In this document: positions 9,146-19,895 of the stretch, piece by piece
Layout: the number at the start of each line of letters is the position of its first letter
Numbering within the stretch: position 1 is the first letter of the stretch
Assembly (NCBI RefSeq): GCF_001423585.1
Contig: NZ_LMOP01000010.1
Span: forward strand, 315,027 to 379,026
DNA: 64,000 nucleotides
Direction of reading: 5' to 3'
From: Xanthomonas sp. Leaf148
GTDB lineage: Bacteria; Pseudomonadota; Gammaproteobacteria; Xanthomonadales; Xanthomonadaceae
Position numbers and translations under genes: made by a program
Notes under the pieces: generated by a model
What the model saw: the letters and a program-made list of their open reading frames with translations, nothing else
What the model was told of the DNA's origin: nothing
Databases searched by the model: none

Positions 9146-10818
9146 GCGGCGCACGCCACGATCGTCTGAGCGAGGTGTTTCGCCGGCATGCCTGGCGCTT
9201 GCTGCTGTCCGCGCTGCTGGTGCTGGTCACGATGCTGGCCGGAGTGGGTCTGTTGAGTCTGTCCGGCAGCTTTCTCACGGCGGCGGCATTGGCTGGCGTT
9301 GCCGGCATGGGGGCAGGCTTCAATTTCTTCTCGCCTTCGGCAGGCATCCGCGCATTGACGTTTGCGCGCATCGTGTCGCGCTATGGCGAAAAACTGATCG
9401 GCCACGATGCCACCTTGCGTATCGCCCGCGATCTACGGGTGTGGTTCTTCCGTCGTGCGTTGCCGCTTGCGCCGGGGCGGTTGTCGGCCACGCGCACCGG
9501 CGATCTGTTGGCACGGTTGATGTCCGACATCGGGGAAGTCGATGGCCTGAGCGTGCGCGCGCTTGCGCCGCTGACGGCGCTGCTCGGCATCTGGTTGGCC
9601 GGTGCGGGTGCCGCTGCGTTGATCTATCCGCCGGCCGCGTTGTTGTTGCTGGCGCTTGGTGTGCTGATCGGCGGGCTGGTGCCCTGGCAGGTGGCACGTG
9701 GTGGCGCACAGCGCGAGCAGCTGCGCGCACAGCAACGCACGGCGTTGCGCACGCAGGCGTTCGAAGGTCTGGAAGGTGCAGCGGACCTGGCGGCGGTCGA
9801 TGCGCAGGGTGCCTGGCTGCATCAGCTCGACGCTGCTGCGGCGGCCGTGATGGATGGCGACCGCGTGCAGCGCCGTCGATTGATCGCCGGCAACCTGCTG
9901 CATGCGGTGTGCGGGGCCATCGGTCTGGCCGGCATGCTGTGGCTCGCACTGCGCGCCGCCGAGCGTGGGCTGATTGCAGCGGACATGGCCGCAGGCCTGG
10001 TGTTTCTGACCATGGCGCTGCTGGAGGTATGGGCGGGTGCCGGGCTGGCGTTGCAGGCACTGCAAAGCGCGCGCGTCGCAGCGCGGCGCCTGCAGTCCAT
10101 CGTCGCTCAAGCGCCGTCGGTCAGCGAGCCGGTGCAGCCAATCGACGTGCCACGCACGGGCACGCTGCACCTGCAGCAGGTGTCGTTTACATGGCCCGGT
10201 GGTGTGCGGCCGGTGCTGCACGCGCTCGATCTGACACTGGCAGCTGGCGAACGCATCGCCATCAGCGGCGACAGCGGCAGCGGCAAGAGCACCTTGTCGG
10301 CGCTGCTGCTGCGGCTATGGGACCCGCAGGCCGGGCAGGTGAGTTATGCCGGCATCGATCTGCGTCACTGTGCGCAGGCGCAATGGCATCGACGCATCGC
10401 CTGGTTGCCGCAGAACGCGCCGGTGTTTGCCGGCAGCGTGCGCGAGAATCTGGCCATCGGCGATGCCGATGCCGACGATGCCGCCATGTGGCAGGTGTTG
10501 CAGCAGGTGCGCCTGCACGACTGGGCCAGCGCGCACCATGGTCTGAACACCTGGGTGGGCGAAAACGGCGCCACGCTCTCCGCAGGCCAGGCACGCCGCC
10601 TTGCGCTTGCGCGTGCGCTGTTACGCGATGCTCCCATCCTGCTGCTCGACGAACCCACCGACGGCCTGGACGTGGACACGGCGCATGCCCTGTTGATCGA
10701 TCTGTCCGCCGCGCTTGGCCAGCGCAGCCTGGTGATGATCACCCACGACAGCGTGCCTGCCGGCGTGGTGCAGCGGTGCTATCGCATGCGTGCCGGGGTG
10801 CTGGAGCCGCTGCCGTAA
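9142..10818 (+). CDS. cydC: Cysteine/glutathione ABC exporter subunit CydC
   Basis: A 558-residue half-transporter partner of CydD. It has a six-helix membrane domain and a C-terminal ATPase with Walker A GDSGSGKST, signature LSAGQARRLALARALL and Walker B ILLLDEPTDGLD. Its start overlaps the cydD stop as ATGA, indicating translational coupling. The cydDC pair faces away from cydABX, so oxidase structural genes and maturation genes are held together as one functional unit. Confidence 0.95.
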   Translation: MSGARHDRLSEVFRRHAWRLLLSALLVLVTMLAGVGLLSLSGSFLTAAALAGVAGMGAGFNFFSPSAGIRALTFARIVSRYGEKLIGHDATLRIARDLRVWFFRRALPLAPGRLSATRTGDLLARLMSDIGEVDGLSVRALAPLTALLGIWLAGAGAAALIYPPAALLLLALGVLIGGLVPWQVARGGAQREQLRAQQRTALRTQAFEGLEGAADLAAVDAQGAWLHQLDAAAAAVMDGDRVQRRRLIAGNLLHAVCGAIGLAGMLWLALRAAERGLIAADMAAGLVFLTMALLEVWAGAGLALQALQSARVAARRLQSIVAQAPSVSEPVQPIDVPRTGTLHLQQVSFTWPGGVRPVLHALDLTLAAGERIAISGDSGSGKSTLSALLLRLWDPQAGQVSYAGIDLRHCAQAQWHRRIAWLPQNAPVFAGSVRENLAIGDADADDAAMWQVLQQVRLHDWASAHHGLNTWVGENGATLSAGQARRLALARALLRDAPILLLDEPTDGLDVDTAHALLIDLSAALGQRSLVMITHDSVPAGVVQRCYRMRAGVLEPLP

Positions 10819-10881
10819 CACGTGTTTGATCGGCGAGGGTTATCGCTGCGCAACCGCTGACGGCAGCTTGCAGCGCCTGCA

Positions 10882-11223
10882 TTACATCGAGCGATGTACC
10901 GCCCATGCAAGCACCGCGCTGTTCGCGATTGCCGTGGCCCAGAAGGTGATCTGGAAAGAGGTCTTGCTGGATTTGTGCCGGAACAGCGACTGCGCCAAGA
11001 GCGCGCCCGGCCAGCCACCGAGCACTGCAATGCCGTGCAAGGTGGCCTCCGGCGTTCGTCGCTGGCCGCGGGTTGCCGCGGTCTTGTCGCGCCGGTAGGC
11101 GATCAGCGCCACGCTGCTGGCAACCGCATACCAGAGTGCCACCCAGACCGGCAGCAGGCCTGCTGCGACGATGCTGGCCATGCTCACCGCAAATAGCGCG
11201 GTCAGTGTCTTGCGCGGCACCAT
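10882..11223 (-). CDS. DUF1294 membrane protein
   Basis: A 113-residue protein with three hydrophobic segments. The central YRRDKTAATRGQRRTPE followed by LGGWPGALLAQSLFRHKSSK is the DUF1294 signature. In other bacteria this domain is often fused to an N-terminal cold-shock domain, which is absent here. The function is unknown. It lies 29 bases upstream of the acyltransferase gene on the opposite end of the same strand order, with no obvious functional link to its neighbours. Confidence 0.85.
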   Translation of the reverse strand: MVPRKTLTALFAVSMASIVAAGLLPVWVALWYAVASSVALIAYRRDKTAATRGQRRTPEATLHGIAVLGGWPGALLAQSLFRHKSSKTSFQITFWATAIANSAVLAWAVHRSM

Positions 11224-11252
11224 GCTGCGCGCGCCTGGCCTGGATCTGGAAA

Positions 11253-12440
11253 TCAGCAGGCGTCCAGAAAAGCGCGCACCGCGGGGCCAAAGCGGGCGAA
11301 ATCCACCAGAAACGCATCATGGCCTTGCGGCGAATCCAGGCCGATAAAGCGCGCATCCGCGCCGCCTGCACGCAGGCCTTCGGCAATCTGTTCCTGCTGC
11401 TGCACCGGGAACAGGATGTCAGTGTTGGCGCCGATCGCCAGCGCGCGTTCGATACGGATGTGTGCCAGGCCGGCCAGCACCTCGGCCTCGGTGGAGACGT
11501 CTGCGGCCGGCGTGCTGCCGATCTGCGTGCCGGCGGCCTGCGTGGCAGCGATCGAAGACCCATCCACATAATCGGCCAGATCGAACCAGTCCATCGAGCG
11601 GCTCAGATACAGATAGCAGTTGGGATCGAAGAAGCGCACGAAGCGACGCGCATGGCCTTCGAGATAGCTTTCGACCTGAAATTCCAGGCCGAACGGATCG
11701 TCGGCGGCCTGTTCGGAATCCAGCCGCACCCGGCCAAAGCGGCCGTCCCATTCCAGCGCAGAGCGGTAGGTGATCACGCCGAGTTTGCGTGCCATGCGCA
11801 TGCCCGATTCCGGGTAGCGCGTGTCGTCGTAGTGGCCGCCATTCCAATGCGGATCCAACCGGATCGCCTCGCGCTGTAGCGAGCGTATGGCAATGGAAAA
11901 CGGCAACGCCTGCGCGCTGCCAGAGATATTGATGTGGCTGCGCGCAATGCCGGGATGCCGCAGCAACAACGCCAACGCGGTCATGCCGCCCATCGAGTTG
12001 CCGATCAGGCAGGCGAGCTGTTCGATGCCAAGCGCACGCACGACATCGGCTGCGGCATCGGCGACATCCTCGATCGACAGATCCGGAAAGGTCAGGCGAT
12101 ACAACTGCCCGGTTGCCGGATCGATGGACGCAGGTCCGGTAGAGCCTTTGCAGCTGCCCAGCGAATTGACGCACACCACAAACCAGCGCTCGGTATCGAT
12201 CGGCTTGCCCGGCCCCAGCATCGCGTCCCACCAACCCGGCTCGGGGTTGGCCTGATTTGCGGCTGCGTGCGCGTTAGGCGACAAGCCGGTGACGATCAGC
12301 ACCGCGTTGCTGCGATCGGCCGCCAGCGTGCCCCAGGTTTCGTAGGCTACATGGGCCTGATGCAGCTCACCGCCGCGCTTCATCGGAAACGGCGACGGCA
12401 GTGCGTGGAATAACGTGCCTGCAGGGATGAATTCGGTCAT
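11253..12440 (-). CDS. MetX-family acyltransferase, probably serine O-succinyltransferase
   Basis: A 395-residue alpha/beta-hydrolase-fold acyltransferase. The nucleophile is in GNSMGGMTAL, and the C-terminal catalytic pair is in ANTDILFPVQQ and DSPQGHDAFLVD. Family members acylate homoserine, but the usual ALTGDxHA signature is replaced by GLSPNAHAAAN. To my knowledge this variant marks the xanthomonad enzymes shown to be L-serine O-succinyltransferases, feeding cysteine rather than methionine synthesis. Homoserine O-acetyl- or succinyltransferase (metX) remains the alternative. It is read away from a long repeat-filled spacer. Confidence 0.82.
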   Translation of the reverse strand: MTEFIPAGTLFHALPSPFPMKRGGELHQAHVAYETWGTLAADRSNAVLIVTGLSPNAHAAANQANPEPGWWDAMLGPGKPIDTERWFVVCVNSLGSCKGSTGPASIDPATGQLYRLTFPDLSIEDVADAAADVVRALGIEQLACLIGNSMGGMTALALLLRHPGIARSHINISGSAQALPFSIAIRSLQREAIRLDPHWNGGHYDDTRYPESGMRMARKLGVITYRSALEWDGRFGRVRLDSEQAADDPFGLEFQVESYLEGHARRFVRFFDPNCYLYLSRSMDWFDLADYVDGSSIAATQAAGTQIGSTPAADVSTEAEVLAGLAHIRIERALAIGANTDILFPVQQQEQIAEGLRAGGADARFIGLDSPQGHDAFLVDFARFGPAVRAFLDAC

Positions 12441-13414
12441 GTCGCAATTCTATCCGGCGCAGCGGTGGGCGGCGTGGTGAATCGGGATGTGGACTCGGTT
12501 TGAGCCCTTGCGTGGTGTGATGCCAGCTTTTAACGCTGTTGATCTGCGGCTTGGTTGCAGGGCCCTTGCCCGCTCACCATCGCAGGACACGCTGCAAGTA
12601 CGTCCATGTAAGCTCCGTGGCGGCATCCATGCCGCCAAGGGTCCTGCAACGGTGAGCGGACAAGGACCAGTCCAGACGGTCGGTGTGCTTGGTCAAGAGC
12701 CATGCGTGATGAGGCTTGTTGACTCATGATGCGCCGGCCCAAACTTCGACGCATGCCGAGCGACAAGCAGCTTTTCACGCGACTGCCGACCAACTATCTG
12801 GTGCGGTGTCCTTGCCGATTGCGGGACCGTTGGCGGCATGGATGCCGCCATCGAGCCCCCAGGGATGGGTTTACGGCGTGTCCCGCGAGCGGTGAGGGCA
12901 CCGCGCCCTCAACTTCTTCGCATTTTGCTGCAGGGCCCTTGCCCGCTCACCATCGCAGGACACGCTGCAAGTACGTCCACGTAAGCTCCTTGGCGGCATC
13001 CATGCCGCCAAGGGTCCCGCGACGGTGAGCGGGCAAGGACCAGTCGAGACGGTCGATGCGCAGACTATCAACAGAGCAGTTGGTAACTGTCCGGCCCGGT
13101 TTGCTCGCTCTTCAACAAACCACCAGCGAACTATTTGGTGCGGTGTCCTCGCCGATTGCGGGACCGTTGGCGGCATGGATGCCGCCATCGAGCCCCCAGG
13201 GATGGGTTTACGGCGTGTCCCGCGAGCGGTGAGGGCACCGCGCCCTCGACTTCTTCGCATTTTGCTGCTGGGCCCTTGCCCGCTCACCATCGCAGGACAG
13301 GCTGCAAGTACGCCGCATCCATGCCAAGTAAGGTCTGCGACGGTGAGTGTGCAAGGACCAGTCGAGACGGTCGGTGTGCAGGTGCTGGCATGGAATGCTG
13401 TACGTGGCGAGCAA
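12441..13414. repeat. Repeat-filled intergenic region (three alpha and two beta palindromic units)
   Basis: No gene is supported here. Alpha units lie at 12561-12683, 12934-13055 and 13271-13374 (shortened). Each opens GGCCCTTGCCCGCTCACC and closes with the inverted GGTGAGCG-ACAAGGACCAGTC, enclosing the palindrome TGGCGGCATCCATGCCGCCA. Beta units at 12790-12933 and 13128-13270 are nearly identical to each other, running from CTGGTGCGGTGTCC through GCGGGACC...GTCCCGCGAGCGG to TTCTTCGCATTTTGCTG. Beta-alpha is thus duplicated in tandem, with an extra alpha in front. Related units occur at 58557-59270. Confidence 0.8.
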
Positions 13415-14425
13415 TCAGCGCCCGATTACCAACTCCACATCCGCCTTGGCCGGCAACTCCACCGTCACCGGCGCACTTTCCACATCGTCGGCCTGGCGCA
13501 TGGCGTTGCCGCTACGCGACAAGCGCGCCAGCACTTGCACGGTGTCCAGCGACGACAGGGTGCGGGTTGGCATCGGGCTGTCGCCATCGTCCAGGGTGAT
13601 GGTCAACGGCAGCTCGCTGAGCGTGTGCTTTTCCACCGCAACCGGCATCGGCGTGCCGGCTGCGCGTGCGATCACGAATACGCTGGTGTCGCCAGGCAGG
13701 CCGGCACGCTGCGCGAACGCCGCATCCAGCGACACGCGCACGCTGATGCGCTTGCCGGCGGCGGATGTATCGGCCACAGGCGAGGGTGTCAGCGGCGCAA
13801 GTTTGGCTTCCTGCCGCGCAGCGTTGATCTGTTCGAGCAGGCCGGGCCGGGTGGCGGCGTCGACCACGCTCAGTAACGGCTCCCAGGTTGCGCTGGCCTT
13901 GGCTGGTTGACCGGCCTGACGCTGCACCACGCCGAGAAACCAGCGTGCGCGCTGATGGTCCGGTTGCACCACCAGCGCGTGTTCGAGCAGACGCATCGCC
14001 TCCGGGTCCGGGTGGCCGCTGTCGTCGGAGAGCATGCGCGACTGCGCGGCTGCCACCAGCACGTCCGGCTCGTCCGGGCGCAGCGCCACTGCGCGCGCAA
14101 ACGCGTCGCTGGCCTCGGCGAATTTCTGCTGGCTGGACAACGAGCGCCCCAGCAACACCCAGCCTTCGGCCTGATCTGGGTTACGCGCCAGGGCGGTGCG
14201 CAGCTGCACGATGGCCTCGTCCAGGGTGCGTGGCGTGGCCGGGCGGTCGGCCACCTGTTCGATCGCCGATGGCGTGCCGACCAGCCAATACAAGGCCGCG
14301 CTTGCAGCCAGCAACAGCACCGCAACGCTGGCGGTCAGAGCGCGGGTTTCGCGCCACAGCGGGCGCAGCGCCACGCCGAAGGCGAGCAGCGCGACTAGCG
14401 CAACCGCAAGGACAAAGCCGACCAT
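13415..14425 (-). CDS. ccmI: Cytochrome c maturation protein CcmI (CycH), TPR protein
   Basis: A 336-residue inner-membrane protein with two N-terminal hydrophobic segments (about 1-20 and 33-50) and a TPR region from about 65 to 190, including GWVLLGRSLSSQQKFAEASD. CcmI presents apocytochrome c to the CcmF/H ligation complex; the TPR part binds the apoprotein C terminus. The C-terminal 120 residues form a beta-rich periplasmic domain. The ATG at 14425 shares a base with the ccmH stop (TGATG), so the genes are coupled. It is the last gene of the ccm set. Confidence 0.9.
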   Translation of the reverse strand: MVGFVLAVALVALLAFGVALRPLWRETRALTASVAVLLLAASAALYWLVGTPSAIEQVADRPATPRTLDEAIVQLRTALARNPDQAEGWVLLGRSLSSQQKFAEASDAFARAVALRPDEPDVLVAAAQSRMLSDDSGHPDPEAMRLLEHALVVQPDHQRARWFLGVVQRQAGQPAKASATWEPLLSVVDAATRPGLLEQINAARQEAKLAPLTPSPVADTSAAGKRISVRVSLDAAFAQRAGLPGDTSVFVIARAAGTPMPVAVEKHTLSELPLTITLDDGDSPMPTRTLSSLDTVQVLARLSRSGNAMRQADDVESAPVTVELPAKADVELVIGR

Positions 14426-14859
14426 CACCACTCCTGCTCATCGGCGGGCAACGCGGGCGCCGCAGCGCTGCGTCGACGCACCACAACCATCACCACCACC
14501 CCGCCCAGCAACAACACCAGCAACGGGCCGAACCACAGCAGCCAGGTGCGCGATTCCACCTGCGGGCGATACAGCACGAACTCGCCATAGCGGGCGACCA
14601 GAAACTGCCGAATCTGCGCATCGCTGCGACCTTCGTGCATCAAGGCCAGTACCTCGCGGCGCAGGTCCTGCGCAATCTGCGCGTTGGAATCGGCCAGCGA
14701 CTGGTTCTGGCACTGCACGCAACGCAGCTCGGCGGTCAGCGCATGAAAGCGCGCTTCTTCGGCCGCCGAGCGGTATTGCAGCGGTGACGGATCGCCGACC
14801 GGCTGGGCCAGGGCCAGCCAGGGCAACAGCAGCAGCGTAAGCAGCCAGGCGCGCATCAT
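14425..14859 (-). CDS. ccmH: Cytochrome c maturation thiol oxidoreductase CcmH
   Basis: A 144-residue protein with a signal peptide or N-terminal anchor (ending ALAQ), the periplasmic redox motif ELRCVQCQNQSLADSNA with CxxC, and a C-terminal membrane segment near residues 105-128. CcmH reduces the haem-binding CxxCH cysteines of apocytochrome c or passes electrons in that relay. This is the short form lacking the fused TPR domain, which is supplied by the separate ccmI. ATG ATG at its start overlaps the ccmG stop. Confidence 0.95.
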   Translation of the reverse strand: MMRAWLLTLLLLPWLALAQPVGDPSPLQYRSAAEEARFHALTAELRCVQCQNQSLADSNAQIAQDLRREVLALMHEGRSDAQIRQFLVARYGEFVLYRPQVESRTWLLWFGPLLVLLLGGVVVMVVVRRRSAAAPALPADEQEW

Positions 14860-15458
14860 TGGGGGGCGTGCAGGTCCGGTGCGGCGGTGGGCGAGCGCTC
14901 GATCTTGCTCAGCATCGGAATCAACTGGGTGTCGATGATGGACTGGGTGAGCATGCCGCTGTATTTCCAGCGCACCACGCCGCGCCCGTCGACCAGAAAG
15001 GTTTCCGGCGCGGCAGCGATGCCGAAGTCGATGGCGGTGCGCCCGTCCTTGTCTGCGACCACCAGCAGATACGGGTTGCCCAGCTGCTCAAGCCAGCGCA
15101 AGGCATCGGCGCGCTCGTCCTTCCAGTTGTAGCCGATCACGCGCACGCGCTTGGTCAGCGCAAAGCGGCTCAATACCGGGTGTTCTTCGCGGCAGGCCGG
15201 GCACCAGCTGCCCCACACGTTGATGATGTACGGCGCGCCGCGTAGCTCGCGCGCATGCACCACGATGCTGGGGTCGTGCAGCAGCGGCAGCGCGAACTCC
15301 GGCGCCGGTTTGCCGATCAGGGCCGAGGGCAGGGCATCGCGATCGCCCTGACCGGAGCGCACCACCGCGTAGACCAGCAGCGCTGCAAGTGCGAGCAGCA
15401 GCACGATGGCGCCCACGAGTACAGCAGTGGGCAAGCGGGGCGAACGTGACTCAACCAT
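14856..15458 (-). CDS. ccmG: Thiol:disulfide interchange protein CcmG (DsbE)
   Basis: A 200-residue membrane-anchored thioredoxin-fold protein. One hydrophobic segment spans about residues 12-33, followed by a periplasmic domain with the active site WGSWCPACREEHP and the cis-proline loop APETFLVD. It keeps apocytochrome c cysteines reduced for haem ligation, using electrons from the DsbD/CcdA pathway. The start MVESRSPRLP overlaps the 3' end of ccmF by eight bases. Confidence 0.95.
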   Translation of the reverse strand: MVESRSPRLPTAVLVGAIVLLLALAALLVYAVVRSGQGDRDALPSALIGKPAPEFALPLLHDPSIVVHARELRGAPYIINVWGSWCPACREEHPVLSRFALTKRVRVIGYNWKDERADALRWLEQLGNPYLLVVADKDGRTAIDFGIAAAPETFLVDGRGVVRWKYSGMLTQSIIDTQLIPMLSKIERSPTAAPDLHAPQ

Positions 15459-17388
15459 CTTGGATCTCCGGAGAACGACGAAAACGCCGGTCGGCCGCGG
15501 TGACCAGGCCACCGAGCGCCATCAGCAACGCCCCCAGCCAGATCCAGCGGACGAACGGTTTGAGGTGGACGCGCACCGCCCAGGCCTGATTGCCCAGCGG
15601 TTCGCCAAGCGCGACATACAGGTCGCCGAACGGGCCGGGGCGGATCGCCGCCTCGGTCAAGGTCTGCCCGCCGCTGGCATAGCGCCGTTTTTCTGCATGC
15701 AGCACGCCCACCGGCGCATCGTCCTTGAACACCTGCAGGTTGGCGCGGTCGGAGACGTAATTGGGCCCGCGCAGTTCTTCCATGGTGTCGAAGTGCAGCG
15801 CGTAGCGGCCGATCTGCACCTGCTGGCCCGGCGCCAGCGCGACTTCGCGTTGCAGGCTTAGCGACTCCACCAACAAGGCACCGGCCAGAAACACCGCAAC
15901 GCCAAGATGCGCCAGCACCATGCCCAGCATTTCGGCAGTGAACTTGCGCCCCTTGGCCGCGCGGCGGGTCCACAGAAAGCGCGCCGTGCCAAGCATCACC
16001 CACGCCGCGCCGGCCACGCCGATGGCGGCTTTGAGCTGCCCTTGCGGCGCCATGAACCAGGCCAGCACGCCTGCGGCAATCGCCAGGCCTGCCCACGGCG
16101 CCAGCATCGCCAGCGGCCGCGACGCCTGCTCACGCTGCCAGCGGGTGAGCGGGCCGAACGGCAGCAACGCCACCAGGGGGGCCATCAACACCACAAACAG
16201 GGTGCCGAAGTAGGGCGGGCCCACCGACAGCTTGCCCAGGCCCAGCGCATCGGCCAGCAACGGATACAGCGTGCCCAGCAGCACCATCGCGCAGGCGCAG
16301 GTGAGCAGCAGGTTGTTCAACAGCAGCAAGGTTTCGCGCGAGCTGCCGGCAAACGCGCGGCGCGGGTCGTTGCTGGCGGACATGCCCGGCGCGCGCAGAA
16401 CGTACAGCAGCAATGCGCCACCGACCACGAGCAGCAGAAACACCAGGATGAACAGCCCGCGCGACGGGTCGGCAGCGAACGAATGCACGCTGGTCAGCAC
16501 GCCCGAGCGCACCAGAAAGGTCCCCAGCAACGACAACGCAAATGCCGCAATGGCCAGCAGCAAGGTCCAGCTGGCGAAGCTGCCGCGTTTTTCGGTGACC
16601 GCTTGCGAATGCAGCAACGCGGTGCCGACCAGCCACGGCATGAAACTGGCGTTTTCCACCGGGTCCCAGAACCACCAACCGCCCCAGCCGAGTTCGTAAT
16701 ACGCCCACCAACTGCCCAGTGCGATGCCAACGGTGAGCATCGACCACGCCACATTCGTCCACGGCCGCGTCCAGCGCAGCCAGCGCGCATCCATGCGGCC
16801 TTCCAGCAGCGCGGCGATGGCAAAGGCGAACGGCACCGCAAAGCCGACGTAGCCGCAGTACAACATCGGCGGATGGATGATCAGCCCCGGGTCCTGCAGC
16901 AGCGGATTGAGGTCGGCGCCTTCCAGCGGCACCGGCAGCAGCCGCGCGAACGGATTGGAGGTGAACAACAAAAACGCAAGGAAGCCGATGCTGATCAGTG
17001 CCATCACCCCCAGCACGCGTGCGATCACCTGCGCCGGCAACTGCCGCGACCACACCGCCACCGCGCCGGTCCACAGCGCCAGCACCAACGTCCACAGCAG
17101 CAGCGAGCCTTCGTGCGCACCCCACACCGCCGAGTAGCGGTAGATCACCGGCAACAGGCTGTTGGAATTTTCGGCGACATAGCGCACTGAAAAGTCCTGC
17201 ACCAAGAACGCATGCGTCAGCAGCGCGAAGGCCGCGGCGATCAGGCCCAGCTGCACCAATGCTGCCGGGCGCGCCACCGCCATCCAACTGCTGCGCCCGC
17301 GCTGCGCGCCAGCCAGCGGCAATGCGGCTTGCACCAGCGCGACCAGCAGGGCCAGGACCAGCAGAAAGGTGCCGAGCTCAGGAAGCAT
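15451..17388 (-). CDS. ccmF: Cytochrome c haem lyase subunit CcmF
   Basis: A 645-residue polytopic membrane protein of the haem-handling protein family. The WWD motif is seen as ELGWGGWWFWDPVENASFMP, and LLQDPGLIIHPPMLYCGYVG contains one of the conserved haem-liganding histidines. With CcmH and CcmI it attaches haem from holo-CcmE to apocytochrome c in the periplasm. The start MLPELGTFLLVLALLVALVQ at 17388 is the family's usual one. A 324-base gap separates it from ccmE, unlike the tight packing elsewhere in the set. Confidence 0.96.
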   Translation of the reverse strand: MLPELGTFLLVLALLVALVQAALPLAGAQRGRSSWMAVARPAALVQLGLIAAAFALLTHAFLVQDFSVRYVAENSNSLLPVIYRYSAVWGAHEGSLLLWTLVLALWTGAVAVWSRQLPAQVIARVLGVMALISIGFLAFLLFTSNPFARLLPVPLEGADLNPLLQDPGLIIHPPMLYCGYVGFAVPFAFAIAALLEGRMDARWLRWTRPWTNVAWSMLTVGIALGSWWAYYELGWGGWWFWDPVENASFMPWLVGTALLHSQAVTEKRGSFASWTLLLAIAAFALSLLGTFLVRSGVLTSVHSFAADPSRGLFILVFLLLVVGGALLLYVLRAPGMSASNDPRRAFAGSSRETLLLLNNLLLTCACAMVLLGTLYPLLADALGLGKLSVGPPYFGTLFVVLMAPLVALLPFGPLTRWQREQASRPLAMLAPWAGLAIAAGVLAWFMAPQGQLKAAIGVAGAAWVMLGTARFLWTRRAAKGRKFTAEMLGMVLAHLGVAVFLAGALLVESLSLQREVALAPGQQVQIGRYALHFDTMEELRGPNYVSDRANLQVFKDDAPVGVLHAEKRRYASGGQTLTEAAIRPGPFGDLYVALGEPLGNQAWAVRVHLKPFVRWIWLGALLMALGGLVTAADRRFRRSPEIQDG

Positions 17389-17712
17389 GGGGAACTCGGG
17401 ATTGGGAGCAAAGAGCCGTAGACCGCTGCCGCGAACCGGCAATCAAGAACCGGAGCAGGCCTGACACAGGGGCGTTACCGGAACACGTGTTTCCTATCGT
17501 GCTGCGATGTTTTGTCGGAACACGCAGCGTCAATCTTGCGGTGCCAGGTTGCTTGGTGTGCGCGGCCGCGCGGCGGCGTGCTGCCTGGCGGAACTTAAGC
17601 GACAGCATCAAAGACGGGTAAGCCATCAACGCGGCACGATCCGCGCCGATGTCAGGGCTCTCACTTGCCTGCGCTTGCCGGTGATCCGGTCTGCCGCCAC
17701 TGCTTCCTACCG
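17389..17712. other. Intergenic gap inside the ccm cluster
   Basis: This 324-base spacer between ccmE and ccmF contains no frame with family similarity. The partial motif CTCGGGATTGGGAG at 17396-17409 recalls the G-rich intergenic repeats around the omega-amidase gene, and GGAACACGTGTTTCC at 17480-17494 is a near-palindrome. The gap may hold a second promoter for ccmFGHI. Confidence 0.4.
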
Positions 17713-19080
<1,368 letters not shown>

Positions 19081-19084
<4 letters not shown>

Positions 19085-19125
19085 GCGATGGCGATGGCTC
19101 TTGGCGTGGCGATGGCTTTTTGCAT
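19081..19125 (-). CDS. Possible 14-codon leader ORF coupled to ccmC
   Basis: In the ccmB-ccmC gap an ATG at 19125 opens a frame encoding MQKAIATPRAIAIA and ends with a TGA that overlaps the ccmC start (ATGA). A purine-rich GAGAG lies about eight bases upstream. The arrangement would suit translational coupling, but there is no family evidence and the low-complexity GCCATCGCC repeats could equally be a chance frame. Confidence 0.25.
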
Positions 19126-19196
19126 GGAGACAGCTCTCGGTACGACACCGCCGAACGACTTACGGTGTCCCATCAATGGCGCATCTGCAACATCGA

Positions 19197-19895
19197 TCAG
19201 CTGAGCGAAATCCGGATCGCCGCCGCTGCCGCCAACGGTGCCAGCACAATGCCGATCACCAATCCGGCGCCCAACAACAACAACGCACCCACCGCATCCT
19301 GTCCTTGCCCGCTGGCCGCAACGCTGCCGGCGCCGAACACCAGCACCGGCACATACAGCGGCAACGCCAGCAACGCCACGAGAATACCAGAGCGTTTCAT
19401 CGTCACCGTCAGTGCCGCAACCACTGCGCCGAGCAGACTCAATAACGGTGTACCCAATGCCAACGATGCCAGCAGCACCGGCAATTGGTCATGTGGCAGG
19501 TGCAGCAATTCGCCCAGCAACGGCGTCACTGCGATCAGCGGCAAGGCGCTGGTCGCCCAATGCAGCAGCACGCGCACGGCGATCAACCACGCCAGCGGCA
19601 CCGGTGCCAGCAACCATTGCTCCATCGAGCCGTCTTCCACGTCGCTGCGGAACAGCGCGTCCAGCGACAGCAGGCCGGCCAGCAGCACCGACAGCCACAG
19701 CACCGCCGGCGCGGCCTGCGCCAGCAGGTCCGGGCGGCCACCCAGGCCCAGCGCAAACAACACCACGATCAGCAGCGCGAACAAGGCCGGCTGCAGCGCG
19801 TCGCTGCGACGGCGCCACAGCAGTTGCAGATCGCGACGCAGCAGCGCGCGCGCGGCCTGCAGCAACGATGGTTGTGGCGACGGCGGCGTGCTCAT
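19197..19895 (-). CDS. ccmB: Haem exporter subunit CcmB
   Basis: A 232-residue membrane protein with six predicted helices. The N-terminal [20 protein letters not shown], then [17 protein letters not shown] and the later [20 protein letters not shown] are family signatures. CcmB is the permease partner of the CcmA ATPase in the CcmABCD complex that frees holo-CcmE. Its start overlaps ccmA by four bases. Confidence 0.95.
   Translation of the reverse strand: MSTPPSPQPSLLQAARALLRRDLQLLWRRRSDALQPALFALLIVVLFALGLGGRPDLLAQAAPAVLWLSVLLAGLLSLDALFRSDVEDGSMEQWLLAPVPLAWLIAVRVLLHWATSALPLIAVTPLLGELLHLPHDQLPVLLASLALGTPLLSLLGAVVAALTVTMKRSGILVALLALPLYVPVLVFGAGSVAASGQGQDAVGALLLLGAGLVIGIVLAPLAAAAAIRISLS

Noticed and set aside
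12561..13374. Possible CRISPR array
   Set aside because: Units exceed 100 bases, are internally palindromic and have no regular spacers; there are no cas genes nearby.
17480..17494. Operator GGAACACGTGTTTCC in the ccm gap
   Set aside because: A short imperfect palindrome with an E-box-like core, without a second copy in the window or a known regulator.
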